Assembly: GCF_963576545.1 (NCBI RefSeq)
Contig: NC_083639.1
Location: 25,142,118 to 25,206,117 of the forward strand
From: Limanda limanda
Taxonomy: Eukaryota > Chordata > Actinopteri > Pleuronectiformes > Pleuronectidae
Direction of reading: 5' to 3'
Length of the DNA: 64,000 nucleotides
The translations under genes were made by a program, and so were the position numbers. The notes under the pieces were generated by a model, which saw nothing but the letters and a program-made list of their open reading frames with translations, had not been told where the DNA came from and did no database searches. Positions 53,660 through 64,000 of the stretch are shown here, piece after piece (the stretch's first letter is position 1; the number at the start of each line of letters is the position of its first letter).

Positions 53660-53739
53660 AGACACTCATGGACTCCACCACGGCCACAGCAGAGCTCGGC
53701 TGGACGGTCTACCCCGTGTCCGGGTCGAGCGACAACAGC
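53660..53739 (+). CDS. ephb2: EphB receptor exon 2: start of ephrin-binding domain (partial CDS)
   Basis: Second coding exon of the same receptor, between acceptor tctccacag and strong donor gtaagt (53740). With the last base of exon 1 it begins with Glu and reads ETLMDSTTATAELGWTVYP, then VSGSSDNS. ETLMD-TATAELGW opens the ligand-binding domain of EphB receptors. The DSTTATAELGW form is that of EphB2, whereas EphB1 has DTRTATAELGW, EphB3 DTKWVTSELAW and EphB4 departs more, so ephb2 (a or b copy in fish) is favoured. The exon is 80 bases; I recall 65 for this exon in mammals, and the extra 15 bases add SSDNS in frame before the expected Trp of exon 3. The downstream domains (Cys-rich, fibronectin III, transmembrane, kinase, SAM) lie outside the window. 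Confidence 0.92.
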
Positions 53740-54914
53740 GTAAGTCACTTGCCCTTCGTCCTAATATGCTTTACTTGCAATAGCAAAGGTTTAATTAAAT
53801 TACTATTCAAGCAATAATATAATTGAGTGTTGTTTTTAGGGCATTTTCATCGGGACAAAGGTGTAGGGTTAGTTAGTGACCTTCTTCTAAGATTTAAAAT
53901 TGCCCTTTTCTGCTGGTAGCCGGTGTTTTGGTTTCTCACTCTGAGGTCAGAGATCAATTAATGAGCTCGCCTGCCTCTCAGACTGAGTTAAATCATCCCC
54001 CGAGAAAAAAACTCCTGCAACGTGATATTTGGCACCATATGTAGACGTTTGAAAAAGAAACCTTTAGACTCATCCGGGTTTTTCTCCTATGTTTGATTTT
54101 CACCAACCCCCTCAAACACTTTCTATTGAGTTATCCGTCCGTAAATGATCCAGATTTTGTACATGATCTGAATTCACTGAATCATGACCAGCACTGTATG
54201 AATGAACAATCGGACTTTAACTCACATATGTGTACTCGTGTGCCAGACCAGAAGGGCCTGTGTTCTATGGGCCCTGTTGGTGTTTGATGCACAGTATTTC
54301 CACATGGTTTGCCAAGGCATTGGTTTTCTCCCAGCCACATGCAAGCCAGGCCCACTTACAGCCAGCCAGAAACAGAGTCTCAGTCTCCTGCACTTCTTTC
54401 CCCACCACAAGATTTAAACTTCTCAGACTGGGTCCAAGAGAGAGAAAAAATGTTGTAGACTTATTTGCTGGTGCATTTCTGAAAACCACTGCCGATTTTA
54501 TTCAATTATTTATGCTTCTGTGGTTTGTATAAAAGATGGTTTGAATTATCATGCTGTGTCTTTTTGCACTATAAAATAAGCAAAATATGGCTGCATGGAG
54601 CGAGCTGGCCTTCAAGAGTTCCATGATACAACTTCAAAGTTCTTCAGCAATAATTTAGTACAACTTCATCTCTCTCAACCTGAGGGCACGTTGTCTCCTC
54701 CCTGCTAATTCCGACAATCAATAGCAAAGCAGAAAGACGCCTGCTTTCTTTTCCCCTCGCCAGCTCTGGATCCAATCTTCTCAGAGCGTGCTTACGCACA
54801 TGCATACCAGCTCCAGAGACAGTTTACTTCACAAATCGCTTTCATCTTTGCAAACTGGTAGATTCAGCAAAACATTCACTCAACCCATATTTCGTAATCA
54901 GGTTTAATAGGAAG

Positions 54915-55760
54915 TGGAAACTTCAGACTTGAAGAAAAAGGTCACTGTTGCGAACTCTTCAGTGTTGTTCAGGCCAAAATGAGGTGAATTTAGTGTCTGA
55001 ACATCCAACTCAAGAACTCTACACTATAAAGTAATCATCTGTGGTGCGGTAACTTGTGGCTTATTGTCTGTTTTCAGTGTAGTTTTGTTTAAAAAAGCTA
55101 ATTCAATAATAGAAAAGACTATACTGAGCATAAAATAGGTAATCAACAGTAGATTTTCAATTACATTTTGAATTTTCAACATCTTCAGCTCCTCTGGAAG
55201 GTTCTTCAAGCGAGTCTGAGTGTAAATGGCTGAAAGCAGCATCCCCAAACCTTTTGGTTCTGTTTAGTGGAACAACTCAGAGAGAATAACCAGAGGATCT
55301 GAGGGGCTTCATAAACCACAGGCATGTCCGATAAGTAGATAGGTCTAATTAGAGTCTCAACATTAAAACTAAAGACCTCTAAATTCTTCAAGAATCACCT
55401 CTGGTCCAGTCACATGTGATGAAACCCTTGGTTCTGTGGTGGCTTTGTCATCCAAATCAAATATCTTCACATTAACTCGTCCTGGAACACTTATCTACGT
55501 GTGCACTTATCTTCTGCTTTAAACTTCAGACTTGAAAACTTTAACTGTTGTGTCAAACGGGTCAAATTGAAGTAAATTTAGCTTCCAAACATACGACCAA
55601 AGCCGTCCAAGCTCTTCAAGAATCATCTCTGGTGCAGAAACATGTGGTGCACGGCCTGATTTTGTGGTAGTGTTGTCGTCCAAATCAAATAACCTCACAG
55701 TTACACTTCCTGAAGCGCTTATCTGTGTGCACTCATTCTCTGCTTTAAACTTCAGATAGT
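54915..55760 (-). repeat. Local imperfect repeats around a decayed LINE-like coding end
   Basis: Three diverged copies of a module occur. AAACTTCAGACTTGA is at 54918 and again at 55521. CTTCAAGAATCA-TCTGGT is at 55386 and 55614, and TCTGCTTTAAACTTCAG at 55513 and 55739, giving a tandem spacing of about 226-228 bases. Between them, on the minus strand at about 55140-55290, a decayed frame reads LKNLPEELKMLK after a Tyr-rich stretch, resembling the 'LWNSLPEELR' region near the C-terminus of fish LINE proteins. I interpret the block as relics of one element and its duplicated 3' part. It cannot be functional. Confidence 0.5.
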
Positions 55761-56452
55761 CCCCGTGCTCCTATCCGGAAACCTCCACACGCAATTATGA
55801 TATATCCCTCTCTCGGAGTGCAATGAAATGCGAACAACTCCCTAAGCCCCCGAGCTTTAGTCAGGTATAGGTTGGCCTTATCAGCGTGGGCACTGAAGTT
55901 TAATGATGATATGGCTGAGCTTGTCAAACGCACAGTCCACTGGAAAGTGAAGAGCGAGGGCGATGAAGATAGCTTGTCCCTCATGGCCCAGGGCAACAGG
56001 TGTGGAAACAGAGCTGGCTGTCCCGCTCCGTATAACAGCGAGAGGTGCTTTACAGAAGCTATTGTCTTACACACATATATGCATGGCTTCACGGGCTTAG
56101 GCGGTGGATCAGTAACATCCAGCAGAGCGCCGCACCAGCAGTTGGCTTTCACTGCTCTACGCGGCTTCATGAAATATATCCTAACTCGACACGTGATACT
56201 TCTGCCACACAAAGGAAACGCAAACAAGTAACAGTGTGATATTAAGTCAGAAATGTTATCGCAGTTGGTGCGGTTCCACGCTTTTATTTTACGGGATATT
56301 TGAATAACTCCTGTCAAATTATTAGTATAAGAACTGTCTTGAGTTACAGCAATAAAATCAACTTCCTCCATGAGGGTTTTTTTAAAAGCGATTTGAGGAA
56401 AACAAACACTTGAGCTTTTTCTAAGCCAAATATTATAACCCTCTCTGTGCAT
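55745..56452 (-). other. Longest open frame of the window (235 codons), function unknown
   Basis: The minus-strand frame starts MHREGYNIWL and ends RIGARGLSEV. No domain, signal peptide or membrane segment pattern is recognised. A 119-residue frame is open on the opposite strand over the same stretch, and the composition looks arbitrary. It lies inside an intron next to repeat-derived sequence. It is probably a chance frame or fossil repeat, though a nested single-exon gene cannot be excluded. Confidence 0.12.
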
Positions 56453-56854
56453 GGCTTTGGCAGTGCCTCCTCTTAATTATGTAAAGTGACAGCCAAACGT
56501 GTGTTGTCCCTGAGCCAGACAAGCATGACGTCTTCATTATTCATAGCAAAACCAAAAACATTCAGCTTTCAACATTCAACTAGTGCAATATTTACCAAAC
56601 CAGACTTTATCCTGGAGCCATTCAGGAAGTTTGATGTCCTCTAACTTATGTTCTGAGTTTGTCAATACAACAGTCACTCCACCCACACTGGTGCCGTCTG
56701 TACAGTTGGAATATCATGTCGACATGTGTCTGAGCCGGGGAACTTTGAGTAGACTTAACCCCAAGTGCACAGATACACAGAATGTCACAACACGATTATG
56801 ACATTACAATGGCAATGCATATAAATATCTGGCACAGCTTAACAGCACCTTTAC

Positions 56855-57123
56855 ATTTATATTAGGGCTGGGCAAGTTAACTCGTTTCAATCGAGTTAAC
56901 TCAAGTGATGAGTTAACTCGATTAATTATTTTATCTCGCATTAACTCAGGTTTGATTATTTATTGTTTTATTGTGAAAGTCAGGCTTTTATTTTGTGAAA
57001 GTCTGTTGCTGACTGCTGCAGAACAGGAAAAAAGAAAATAATTGGCGGATAAACAATCGAGTTAACTCATCACTTGAGTTAACTCGATTAAAACGAGTTA
57101 ACTTGCCCAGCCCTAATTTATAT
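56855..57123. mobile_element. Palindromic MITE (hAT type) with 8-bp target duplication
   Basis: The element spans 56863-57115 (253 bp) and is flanked by the direct repeat ATTTATAT (56855-56862 and 57116-57123). Its terminal inverted repeats are about 60 bases each, beginning TAGGGCTGGGCAAGTTAACT, and I count a single difference between the two arms. Each arm contains several GTTAACTC modules, so each arm is itself internally repetitive. The centre (about 130 bp) is AT-rich and non-coding. The near-identity of the arms suggests recent insertion. Confidence 0.92.
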
Positions 57124-57151
57124 ATGTATATATATATATATGTATATATAT
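57118..57151. repeat. TA dinucleotide tract
   Basis: TATATA with TATG interruptions directly beside the right target duplication of the MITE. The AT-rich target site may have favoured insertion. Confidence 0.8.
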
Positions 57152-58038
57152 CGTGTGTGGATGTATAGACCATCAGAATACAATGAACTGCTACTGATCC
57201 CTGTTGCTTCTCACTGAAACTCCATCAACTACTCTCTTTATTAACTTGCTCCGAGATCTTGACCCTCTGAGAATCTGCCGTGACATTGAGGTAATGTATA
57301 GCCGGCCAGCGGAGCAGGGTTAAGTGGTCACTGTTTTCTTTTCTGGAGTGGAGCTGAGAGATGTTGCGAACATCGGGTCAGATCTCCTGACCCGCCGGCC
57401 ACCACTCTGCCGGAGTACTGACATTTAGAAATAGACGTCCGGCTGCGGAGAGCACACAGGGCGACTGTGGAAGGAAAACTGAGGTCTCCTGAATAGGCGG
57501 AGAACATAATGAGTTGGTGTGCGTGGCTAAGGTTAAGGTTATCATTATGGATGTGTCATCATAATGTCCCTGTACCGGGATATGTCCGGTGTCACCCGGG
57601 GACACAGCAGGGAGAGGTTTGCAGGACGGCTAGGAGCAGCGCATGTTGCAGAATGTTTGTAAAACAAATCATTTCCTTGTGAGTCATCAAAGATCCTGCA
57701 TATTGTATTAGAATTCCTCTGGAATAAGATTGAGACTGTTTACATTTAATGCTGGGCATGTGTGGCAGACCAACATGGCATATTTCTGTTTCCACATAGC
57801 CTCTCTTTTGTCTTTATAAGCAATTTGTTGAAGTTATTTCACTGTATTGGAGTTGCTGGATCTTTAAAGTGACCACTAATTTGCTGTGATTCACAATTAA
57901 AGTCTGTGAAATTATGTTTTAAGAATAAAAGCAGGAATAAAGGGGGTAGAAGGTAGAATTGTTCCTCCAGCTTCACATGTTGTGCATTACGTAGTGGACA
58001 GTGGTAATGGGAGTTGACTGCAGCAGACAGTTCTACTT

Positions 58039-58040
<2 letters not shown>

Positions 58041-58076
<36 letters not shown>
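58041..58076. repeat. GT dinucleotide microsatellite
   Basis: A perfect GT array of about 36 bases; the Cys-Val frame over it is an artefact. Confidence 0.95.
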
Positions 58077-58079
<3 letters not shown>

Positions 58080-58559
58080 AAGCCCAGTCTCCTGCAAGAT
58101 TTGGCTCCCATGGCCCCTCTCATAGTAATTGAATGCAGAGAGTGGGTGTCATTTGTCCGCTGTCCCTCCGGGGAAGCCACTCCTGCTCTGACAGATTTCC
58201 CACCACTGCAAACAGGGCGCCTGTTCCCCGGGAGTTCTCCACCGGCTCCTTCTCTCTCTCCGTCTCTCTCTCTCTCTCTGCTTTTGTGTGAATAATTTAT
58301 TTACTTCTGTCAGTGATAGAGCAGTGATATGTAATGTGCCCGTGGACAGAGAAGCTAGCCCAGGTTAATTCAAACGCTGGAATGACAGGATGTGATAAAT
58401 ACGCTGTTCACGTTGTGTCAAAACACGGAATCCTTTCAATATTGTGACAGTTCGTTCACACTGCGACGTGACGGATGTGACACTTTACTCTGACCAGCTG
58501 TAGCTTGTACAACAGGCTGGTTCCGAGTGTAGTTGCCTTTTGCAGGTACACACGGCTGC

Positions 58560-59432
58560 GTTGTCACTAGGGTTGCAAAATTCCGGGAATTTTCAAAGTT
58601 GGAAACTTTCCATGGGAATATACGGGAATTAACGGGAATTAACGGGAATTAACGGGAATAAACTGGAAATGTTGTGGGTAATTTATACAAACTATTTACC
58701 TTGTCATATACAGACATAAATATAAACATTTTGTTTTGTCATAGGCTGATTTGAGCCCTGAGGAAACTTTGGGCACTTGACTATATGCTTCTGCATCGTT
58801 GTGTCATTCTTAACATAGGTCTTTGCACAGTATTTGCAAATGTACACAGCCTTTCCTTCTACATTGGATGGGGTGAAATGTCTCCACACATGAGATAGTG
58901 CACGTGGCATTGTTCTGTAGAATAAGATGAGAAAAAAGTTTGTAAAAAAACACTAATGCAATGCCAGAGATATAAATAGTTAGCCAAACATTTGGAATCA
59001 TCTGTAAACATATTTTACAATTGATGGATAAATTAATGGAAATAGGCTAGATGAACAGATGAACAGTCCTCAATCAGCATGCTAATATATTTTCCACAGT
59101 AATATCATGGAAACTTACCTGACTAGTCCTGCACTCTACAGCAGGCCTCAATAGCCCTGCTGTAGAGTGAAGGATGCTGGGAATTATCTGTGCATGTTTT
59201 GGAAGAATGCAAAGTGGAGGGTTGAAACTCAACGTGCAGTGTGTGTTGCATTCGATACATCTTTAAAATAGAGTTTTGAAGAATGTTTTTATTGCTCAGC
59301 TTTTTAATTTGCATAGTTTTTTTTTTTCAAAATTCCCAAAATTCCCGAGCTTAATATTCCCGTGGAAAGTTTGTGGAAAGTTTCCGGAAATTTACCGGAA
59401 ACTTTCCGCCCCTTTGCAACCCTAGTTGTCAC
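58560..59432 (-). mobile_element. hAT transposon relic with 8-bp target duplication
   Basis: The element spans 58568-59424 (857 bp) between direct repeats GTTGTCAC (58560-58567 and 59425-59432). Its ends are inverted, TAGGGTTGCAAA on each side with one or no mismatch, and followed by GGGAATT/AACTTTCC subterminal motifs. An AATTAACGGGA unit is tandemly repeated three times near 58625-58660. It contains a BED zinc-finger fragment of the transposase on the minus strand (next entry) but far too little sequence for a whole transposase of about 600 residues, so it is an internally deleted, immobile copy. Confidence 0.92.
58704..58910 (-). pseudogene. BED zinc-finger fragment of a hAT transposase
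   Basis: The minus-strand frame of 68 codons starts MPRALSHVWRHFTP and includes YICKYCAKTYVKND followed by MQKHIVKCPKF. The Cys-x2-Cys spacing, the aromatic residues ahead of it and the later His-x4-Cys fit the BED DNA-binding finger found at the N-terminus of hAT transposases. Just upstream on that strand a pyrimidine-rich TTATTCTACAG ending at 58915 looks like a splice acceptor, suggesting that this was once a transposase exon. The catalytic RNase-H-like domain and the dimerisation domain are absent. Confidence 0.7.
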
Positions 59433-60719
59433 TGTCCTTTAGTTACTGAAGAAGCAGAAATAAGCTACAAAATGTAAAAATTTAAATTGGCACTTTCGGT
59501 ATGTGTAGTAATGGATCTATTCATCCAAATCACAGTTTTACACTCCGTCAAACACATTTGAGTGTCTGCATTGACGATCCACGACTCCTCCACTTGCACT
59601 TGCCAGACAGATCTTATGTATTTATCAACATTTTCTGACTTGCTGTTGACAACTAGTTTGTGAGGAGTGTATCTGTGGTCATCTCCTTGCAGCCAACAAA
59701 CTTGTTGACCGTGTGTGTGCTGGCATGTTCTCCCTGTAGCGCAGATGTACAGGAAATTGAGAAATCTGACAACCTGACTGTGTTGCTTTCGGTACGAATG
59801 CATAAGAGGAGAGTATACAATCCCAGCAGAGTAATATGAGGAGCGACACATCAACAACCATGGGTCTCCCTGCAGGCTGTTGGCTGCTGATGCTTGATTC
59901 TTCCCCTGTTTTTCATTTAGGATTAACATTTGGAAGTTATCTTTTGTGGCTGCTGTTAATCCCTCCGAGGCTGTGGCCGTGATTAAGGTCTTTATACAAA
60001 CACCCGACGTGTTTTGCCTTGAGTGCTGCACTGAACCCATCAACGCTCGGTCACTGCAAACCAGTTTTGTTTAAAACGTCAGAAGCAAATGTAAATCCTC
60101 AGCAGTGTGCAGCAGCTCCTGCAGTATTTTGGTAGGTTTGGTAATTCGCTGCTACAAAGAGGTCTGAGGAGTTACGAGAGCCTGGACTAATGTTATCGTT
60201 TGGGTTGTTGAGCGAAAGCAAAGAGCTCTCTGCGTTGCATCGTCTCAGCTGCAGTGGTGACTCCAGTCTATAATTCAGCCTTGACGGGTCTTTCCGCTTG
60301 GCTTTACAGATAAAGCAGCGACCTACTGTCACGGAGACGTATGGATTGCGGGTCAGCTGAACTTTTCTCTCTCTCCTCTCACTCTTCCAGTGGCAGAGAT
60401 ATTGATTCTCAGCCTCTTTCTCGCCGAACGTCACTGAACTGTAACAGCTCATATAACTCCTGAGGAACAGAGGAGCGGCTGACACAGAGGAGCCACAGCC
60501 TGACCACCACGGTCTGCTGTAGATTTACTCCGCACATACGTTCTCTGTGTCTGTCTCTCAATATTGCTGCTAGCATTGTGAGAAGTTACAGCCTCTACAG
60601 GTTGTCAGTTCATGAACCCAAACCTGTTTCGGGAAAGAAGTTTTCTGAACAGAATAAAGATGGTTTGAACACTTTCGAAACAATTGATGGATAGAGCTGG
60701 AGAATGAAACGTCTGCAGA

Positions 60720-60840
60720 GGCTCAGTCTTTCTAAATCAATTTGCACCAAACTATACACACTCCTATCCGACACATCAATTTCCTAAATGTGTCTGATTC
60801 TTTTCATCAAGATCCATGAATTAGTCCCTGAGAAAACTGA
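60720..60840 (-). repeat. Dispersed teleost repeat, copy 2 (fragment)
   Basis: Read on the minus strand, it shows a CAGGGACTAATTCATGGATC block, then TTGATGAAAAGAATCAGACA and a GTGTGTATAGTTTGGTGCAA block. The order and wording match the middle of the repeat at 26100-26780. Both ends are missing. Confidence 0.55.
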
Positions 60841-63697
60841 AGGTGATAGATCAAGAGAAACACAGTTAGGAGGTGAAACAGATACTTGATTCAATTTAGT
60901 TTTACTGTTTGTCAAGAGGTTGTCATTCTCTGCTCATAATTGAAGAGTTAAAAACCACATGGTTTATTTGGGAGCAACAATTGAGTCTTTTGTCTAAATA
61001 CAATTTTTTAAAAGTAAGAATATGACTCATGAATCATGATAAATATCAAAAATTTCTGAAATGTTTTGTATTGATATGATTTTGTCCTTAATGCACAGCT
61101 CCAGTGCAGGAAGAGGCTTTGTACATGTGACTGTTACATCCTTTATCTGAACAGCAAGTAGTTGCAAAGACTTTATAATGAATTTCAAACAACACACATC
61201 CGCGTGATAATACAACAGAATGGTTTCGGGGGTCTTTGACAGTTCATTGAAAATGACTTTATATACTCAGAGCTTCAAATACCACACATAGGATTCCTGT
61301 TTGTTTGAGTCAGTTAGGACGGGTAACACCCAGCAGGTTCAACCAAACACTGACACTTGTTTACAGACACTGTTTGTCCCGGAATTATTAGAGCCAGACG
61401 AGAGCAATTAAAACATAAAACATTGTGCTTTTGTCTGGAGCCAGTCGTGCGTTCGGTTTCACACCGATGCTTTTTCATCACTAAGGGTGTGTGTTTTGTG
61501 TGTGAGGGCTTTCTTAGAGGAGGGAAGAATGTACCAGTGTACACAAAGAAACACACAACAACACCTGCTTCTTGTTTACCTTGAAGTTAATAGCATTGCA
61601 TTTAATAACATTGATAAATGCCCAGAATATATAACAAAAACAAACGAGGCCTCAAAGATGTTTTATGCCTTTGGTTGTTAAGAAAATATGTTTCATCCTT
61701 TTTGGTCTTAAGCAGCTTTTTATGATACAATAACGAACTGTTCAGTGCAGTTCGCCCTGCGGCTGTTGACTCGCACACTCGGGGAAAACCAGAAAAACAA
61801 CATTTGGCCAAACGTAACAGGATCTGGGCAGAATAAGCTGGAGTTTTTTTGTTTCCATCGTCATATGAGGGCAGCTCATCCCCTCCGACTAATCCGTCCT
61901 GACATCCAGCACCAGTGTTACCTCCACCTTCTGTACTTAAAACACATGACCACCCTTTTTACAGCACTCTCGGTAAAGAGCCCGGGGGGAAAAGCTGTGA
62001 AAATGAAGACGTTTCTTCTAATTTCACACTCGGCGCTTGATCGTTAGGCTCTTATTATGCCTCATTTGCTTCCCTCCACTGGCTGTGATGAAAGAGGGCC
62101 AAAGAGGCCATGACAGGACAAAAAGGGGCCCTCCATCAAAACACATTTTGTTTGGGGTCTTTTTTTTGAGCCTGGCTTAACCCTTCCCCCCCACATCACT
62201 ATCCCCGGCAGTATCCCCTGTCCGCGTCGCTCATTAGCAGCAAACCCCCCACCTGTTTCCACATGAGTTTTATTAAACTGTGTTTGTCCAATCCTCTGCT
62301 CTCTGCGGCCTGTCCGCTCTCGTTTAATTGGCCCACGGCCTCCCCCCACCGCCAATCAACAAGTGGGAAGGTCAATGGCTGCTCATGACCTGGGACCATG
62401 ATGTCTGTCAGCACGGGGCCAACAGACAGATGTATCCTTAACCCGCCGACAACCGGGAGCTTGTCTAACAACACAGCCACAATTGCTTTGTTTGAAGTCG
62501 GTACAGAGGAAAACTGACCACACTGAACCACATGTGTGTATCATGAATGTGTACTTTGATTTGACTCATTACTCAAGTTCGGGAAAAGGGATTTCGTATT
62601 TTTGGCCGCACATCACTCCTCTATGTGATTGGCTCGTGTTGATGGTTCGGGTCGAGCTAAGCTTCACACTCGCTGTGTGTTTTTAATTAGGACACGAGAA
62701 TTAAGCGCCAAAGCTCTTTCTAATTAGTCGGAGGGTGTTTGATAAAATGCTGCTTTTACAACAAGAGGGGTGACTGACTTTCTTCTCCCAACCCCCGTCA
62801 AGAATCTGTCAAAAAATCCTCACGGAGAGGGCTCTAATTTGAGAAATTACATCAGCTGTGAAGTGAAGAGTGAAGGGGGGGGGGGCAGGGTTAGGGCCGA
62901 GCAGACGCAGCAGAGGGTGCAGCTGATGCAAAGTGGCTCTTGGGGTTTTGAGAACAGGTTTTTTTTTCCTCTTGGCTGAGGTGCTGAGGTCAAGGTCAGG
63001 ACCTGCTCAGTAGTTCGGGTGCATGGTGTTTAAAGCGTGTTTGATCCCGGGCCAATGGGAAGGAAACCACAGAGGTTGCATCTGGAGCCTGTGCAGTCAG
63101 AGCCAGGCTGAAGCTAGCTGGCTGTGCAGTGTGTGTGAGCTTTGAAGTAGAGCAGGAAAACCTGCGGTGAAATGTACCCCTTGATTATTCCTTCTATGAT
63201 TACCTGTGTAATATGATTAGGCCAGTTTAGTGTGACTTTGATTGTGGAAAATTGCATGTCATGTTTCCTCGTGGCTTCGCTGTAGTGACAGAACCTTTCA
63301 CGACAATGTCAATAACCTATTAAGGTATGTGCTATGAATGTGTCCTATTAAGATACAGTACAATAAAAAAATAGGACACGCCGTCATATAAACCAGAGGC
63401 TCTCTGCTCAAGAGACTTAACGTCACGTCTCCTGTTTCTTTTTAAGCATTACAGCATGTGAATGATTATTTCAATGCAGGACAGGAAAGGAGAGAGAACA
63501 TCAAAGCGCTCTGCCTCTACAAAGTAGAGCTTACATATTTAACACTTTCCAAAATTCAAATAGTTTCTGCTGCCCGAACCTCCTTTGAGTTTTTAGAATA
63601 CTCAAATAGAAATGATATGTAAAATCATTATTTGCACTTTCACATTTTGATCAAACGAAAGTAAATCGATCTGAAGATTGGTTGTTAGTGACTTTAT

Positions 63698-63950
63698 TAC
63701 CTCTGCCAAGGAAGCACGTAGTTGTCTGTATTGCTTGTTATCTGGATTACGCACAAACTCCTCAAGATGGAGAGATTTCTCTGAGAATAATTAAGGAATA
63801 ACGATAACAAAATCTTGCATGTTTACTTGACTGACATTCCTCAGTTTGTGCAATTTAGTGAATTTCTAGTCATTTTGAATTTGGGTTTATGAGGTCAATG
63901 TGTTGGCCCTCACTGGAGGTATGCACTCTACTGACTGTCATTCCAGTTAA
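63698..63950 (+). repeat. Dispersed teleost repeat, copy 3 (internally deleted)
   Basis: It starts with the head block TACCTCTGCCAAGGAAG and ends with the tail block GGAGGTATGCACTCTACTGA, then GTCATTCCAGTT. Both match the family of 26100-26780, but most of the centre is lost or diverged. Orientation is the same as copy 1. Confidence 0.6.
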
Positions 63951-64000
63951 TGTTTAAAATCTCTCTCATTCAGTGACAGGAATGCTTAGTCAGCTGTTTA

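Larger units (their letters stand above)
53740..64000 (+). other. ephb2: Intron 2 of the EphB gene (5' part)
   Basis: It runs from the gtaagt donor to the end of the window without any exon resembling the expected exon 3 (WEEVSGYDE and the remainder of the ephrin-binding domain). The intron is phase 0 if the gtaagt donor is used. It contains local repeats, two hAT-type elements and two fragments of the repeat family seen at 26100. Stretches 53760-54900, 57200-58000, 59440-60650 and 60900-63690 show no gene or recognised repeat. Confidence 0.8.

Noticed and set aside
53719..53725. Alternative exon 2 donor at 53724 (GTCGAG)
   Set aside because: Poor donor consensus at +3 and +5 and one base out of step with the 65-base exon I recall; the gtaagt at 53740 is far stronger.
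62062..62531. Minus-strand frames of 97 and 110 residues
   Set aside because: Two overlapping frames without recognised domains, no splice or UTR signals; treated as chance.
53740..64000. Search for exon 3 of the EphB gene (WEEVSGYDE block)
   Set aside because: No frame on the plus strand carries it; exon 3 must lie beyond the window.

Overview
The window is vertebrate nuclear DNA, most likely from a teleost fish and plausibly a percomorph. The evidence is a compact set of dispersed repeats typical of ray-finned fish (a tRNA-derived SINE, LINE 3' ends with GATA or GAATCA tails, short hAT elements with 8-bp target duplications), very many CA/GT, GATA, GA and GGA microsatellites, and one gene whose small exons are spread over tens of kilobases with GT/AG junctions. 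There is no prokaryotic gene organisation, operon, CRISPR array or phage content.

One protein-coding gene can be supported: the 5' end of an EphB-class receptor tyrosine kinase on the + strand, best matched to ephb2. Exon 1 (start codon at 6817) encodes a signal peptide and ends in a good donor at 6868/6869. Exon 2 (53660-53739) encodes the start of the ephrin-binding domain, with the EphB N-terminal block ETLMDSTTATAELGW. The two exons join in phase across an intron of about 46.8 kb. Exon 3, which should begin with the WEEVSGYDE block, is not present, so the window ends inside intron 2, more than 10.2 kb long.

Layout: 1-6180 is AT-rich upstream intergenic DNA with no recognisable gene. 6181-6910 is a GC- and CpG-rich promoter, 5' UTR and first-exon block with upstream ATGs. 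6869-53659 is intron 1, holding a second GC-rich block (14720-15560), several large microsatellites, two LINE-type 3' ends (20276-20945 and 36323-36755), a tRNA-derived SINE (39511-39724), two other dispersed fish repeats (26100-26780 and 41378-41825), a G-quadruplex-type tract (32674-32718) and a non-autonomous hAT element (51599-52044). 53740-64000 is intron 2, holding locally repeated sequence with a decayed LINE-like coding end (54915-55760), a very young-looking palindromic MITE (56863-57115), a hAT relic with a BED zinc-finger piece (58568-59424) and two more fragments of the family seen at 26100.

Almost all short open reading frames in the window are chance frames, microsatellite translations or repeat translations and are not annotated as genes. 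I found no evidence for a new multi-gene biological system. The points most worth checking are the in-frame extension of exon 2, the overlapping upstream start codons and the recent mobile-element insertions.
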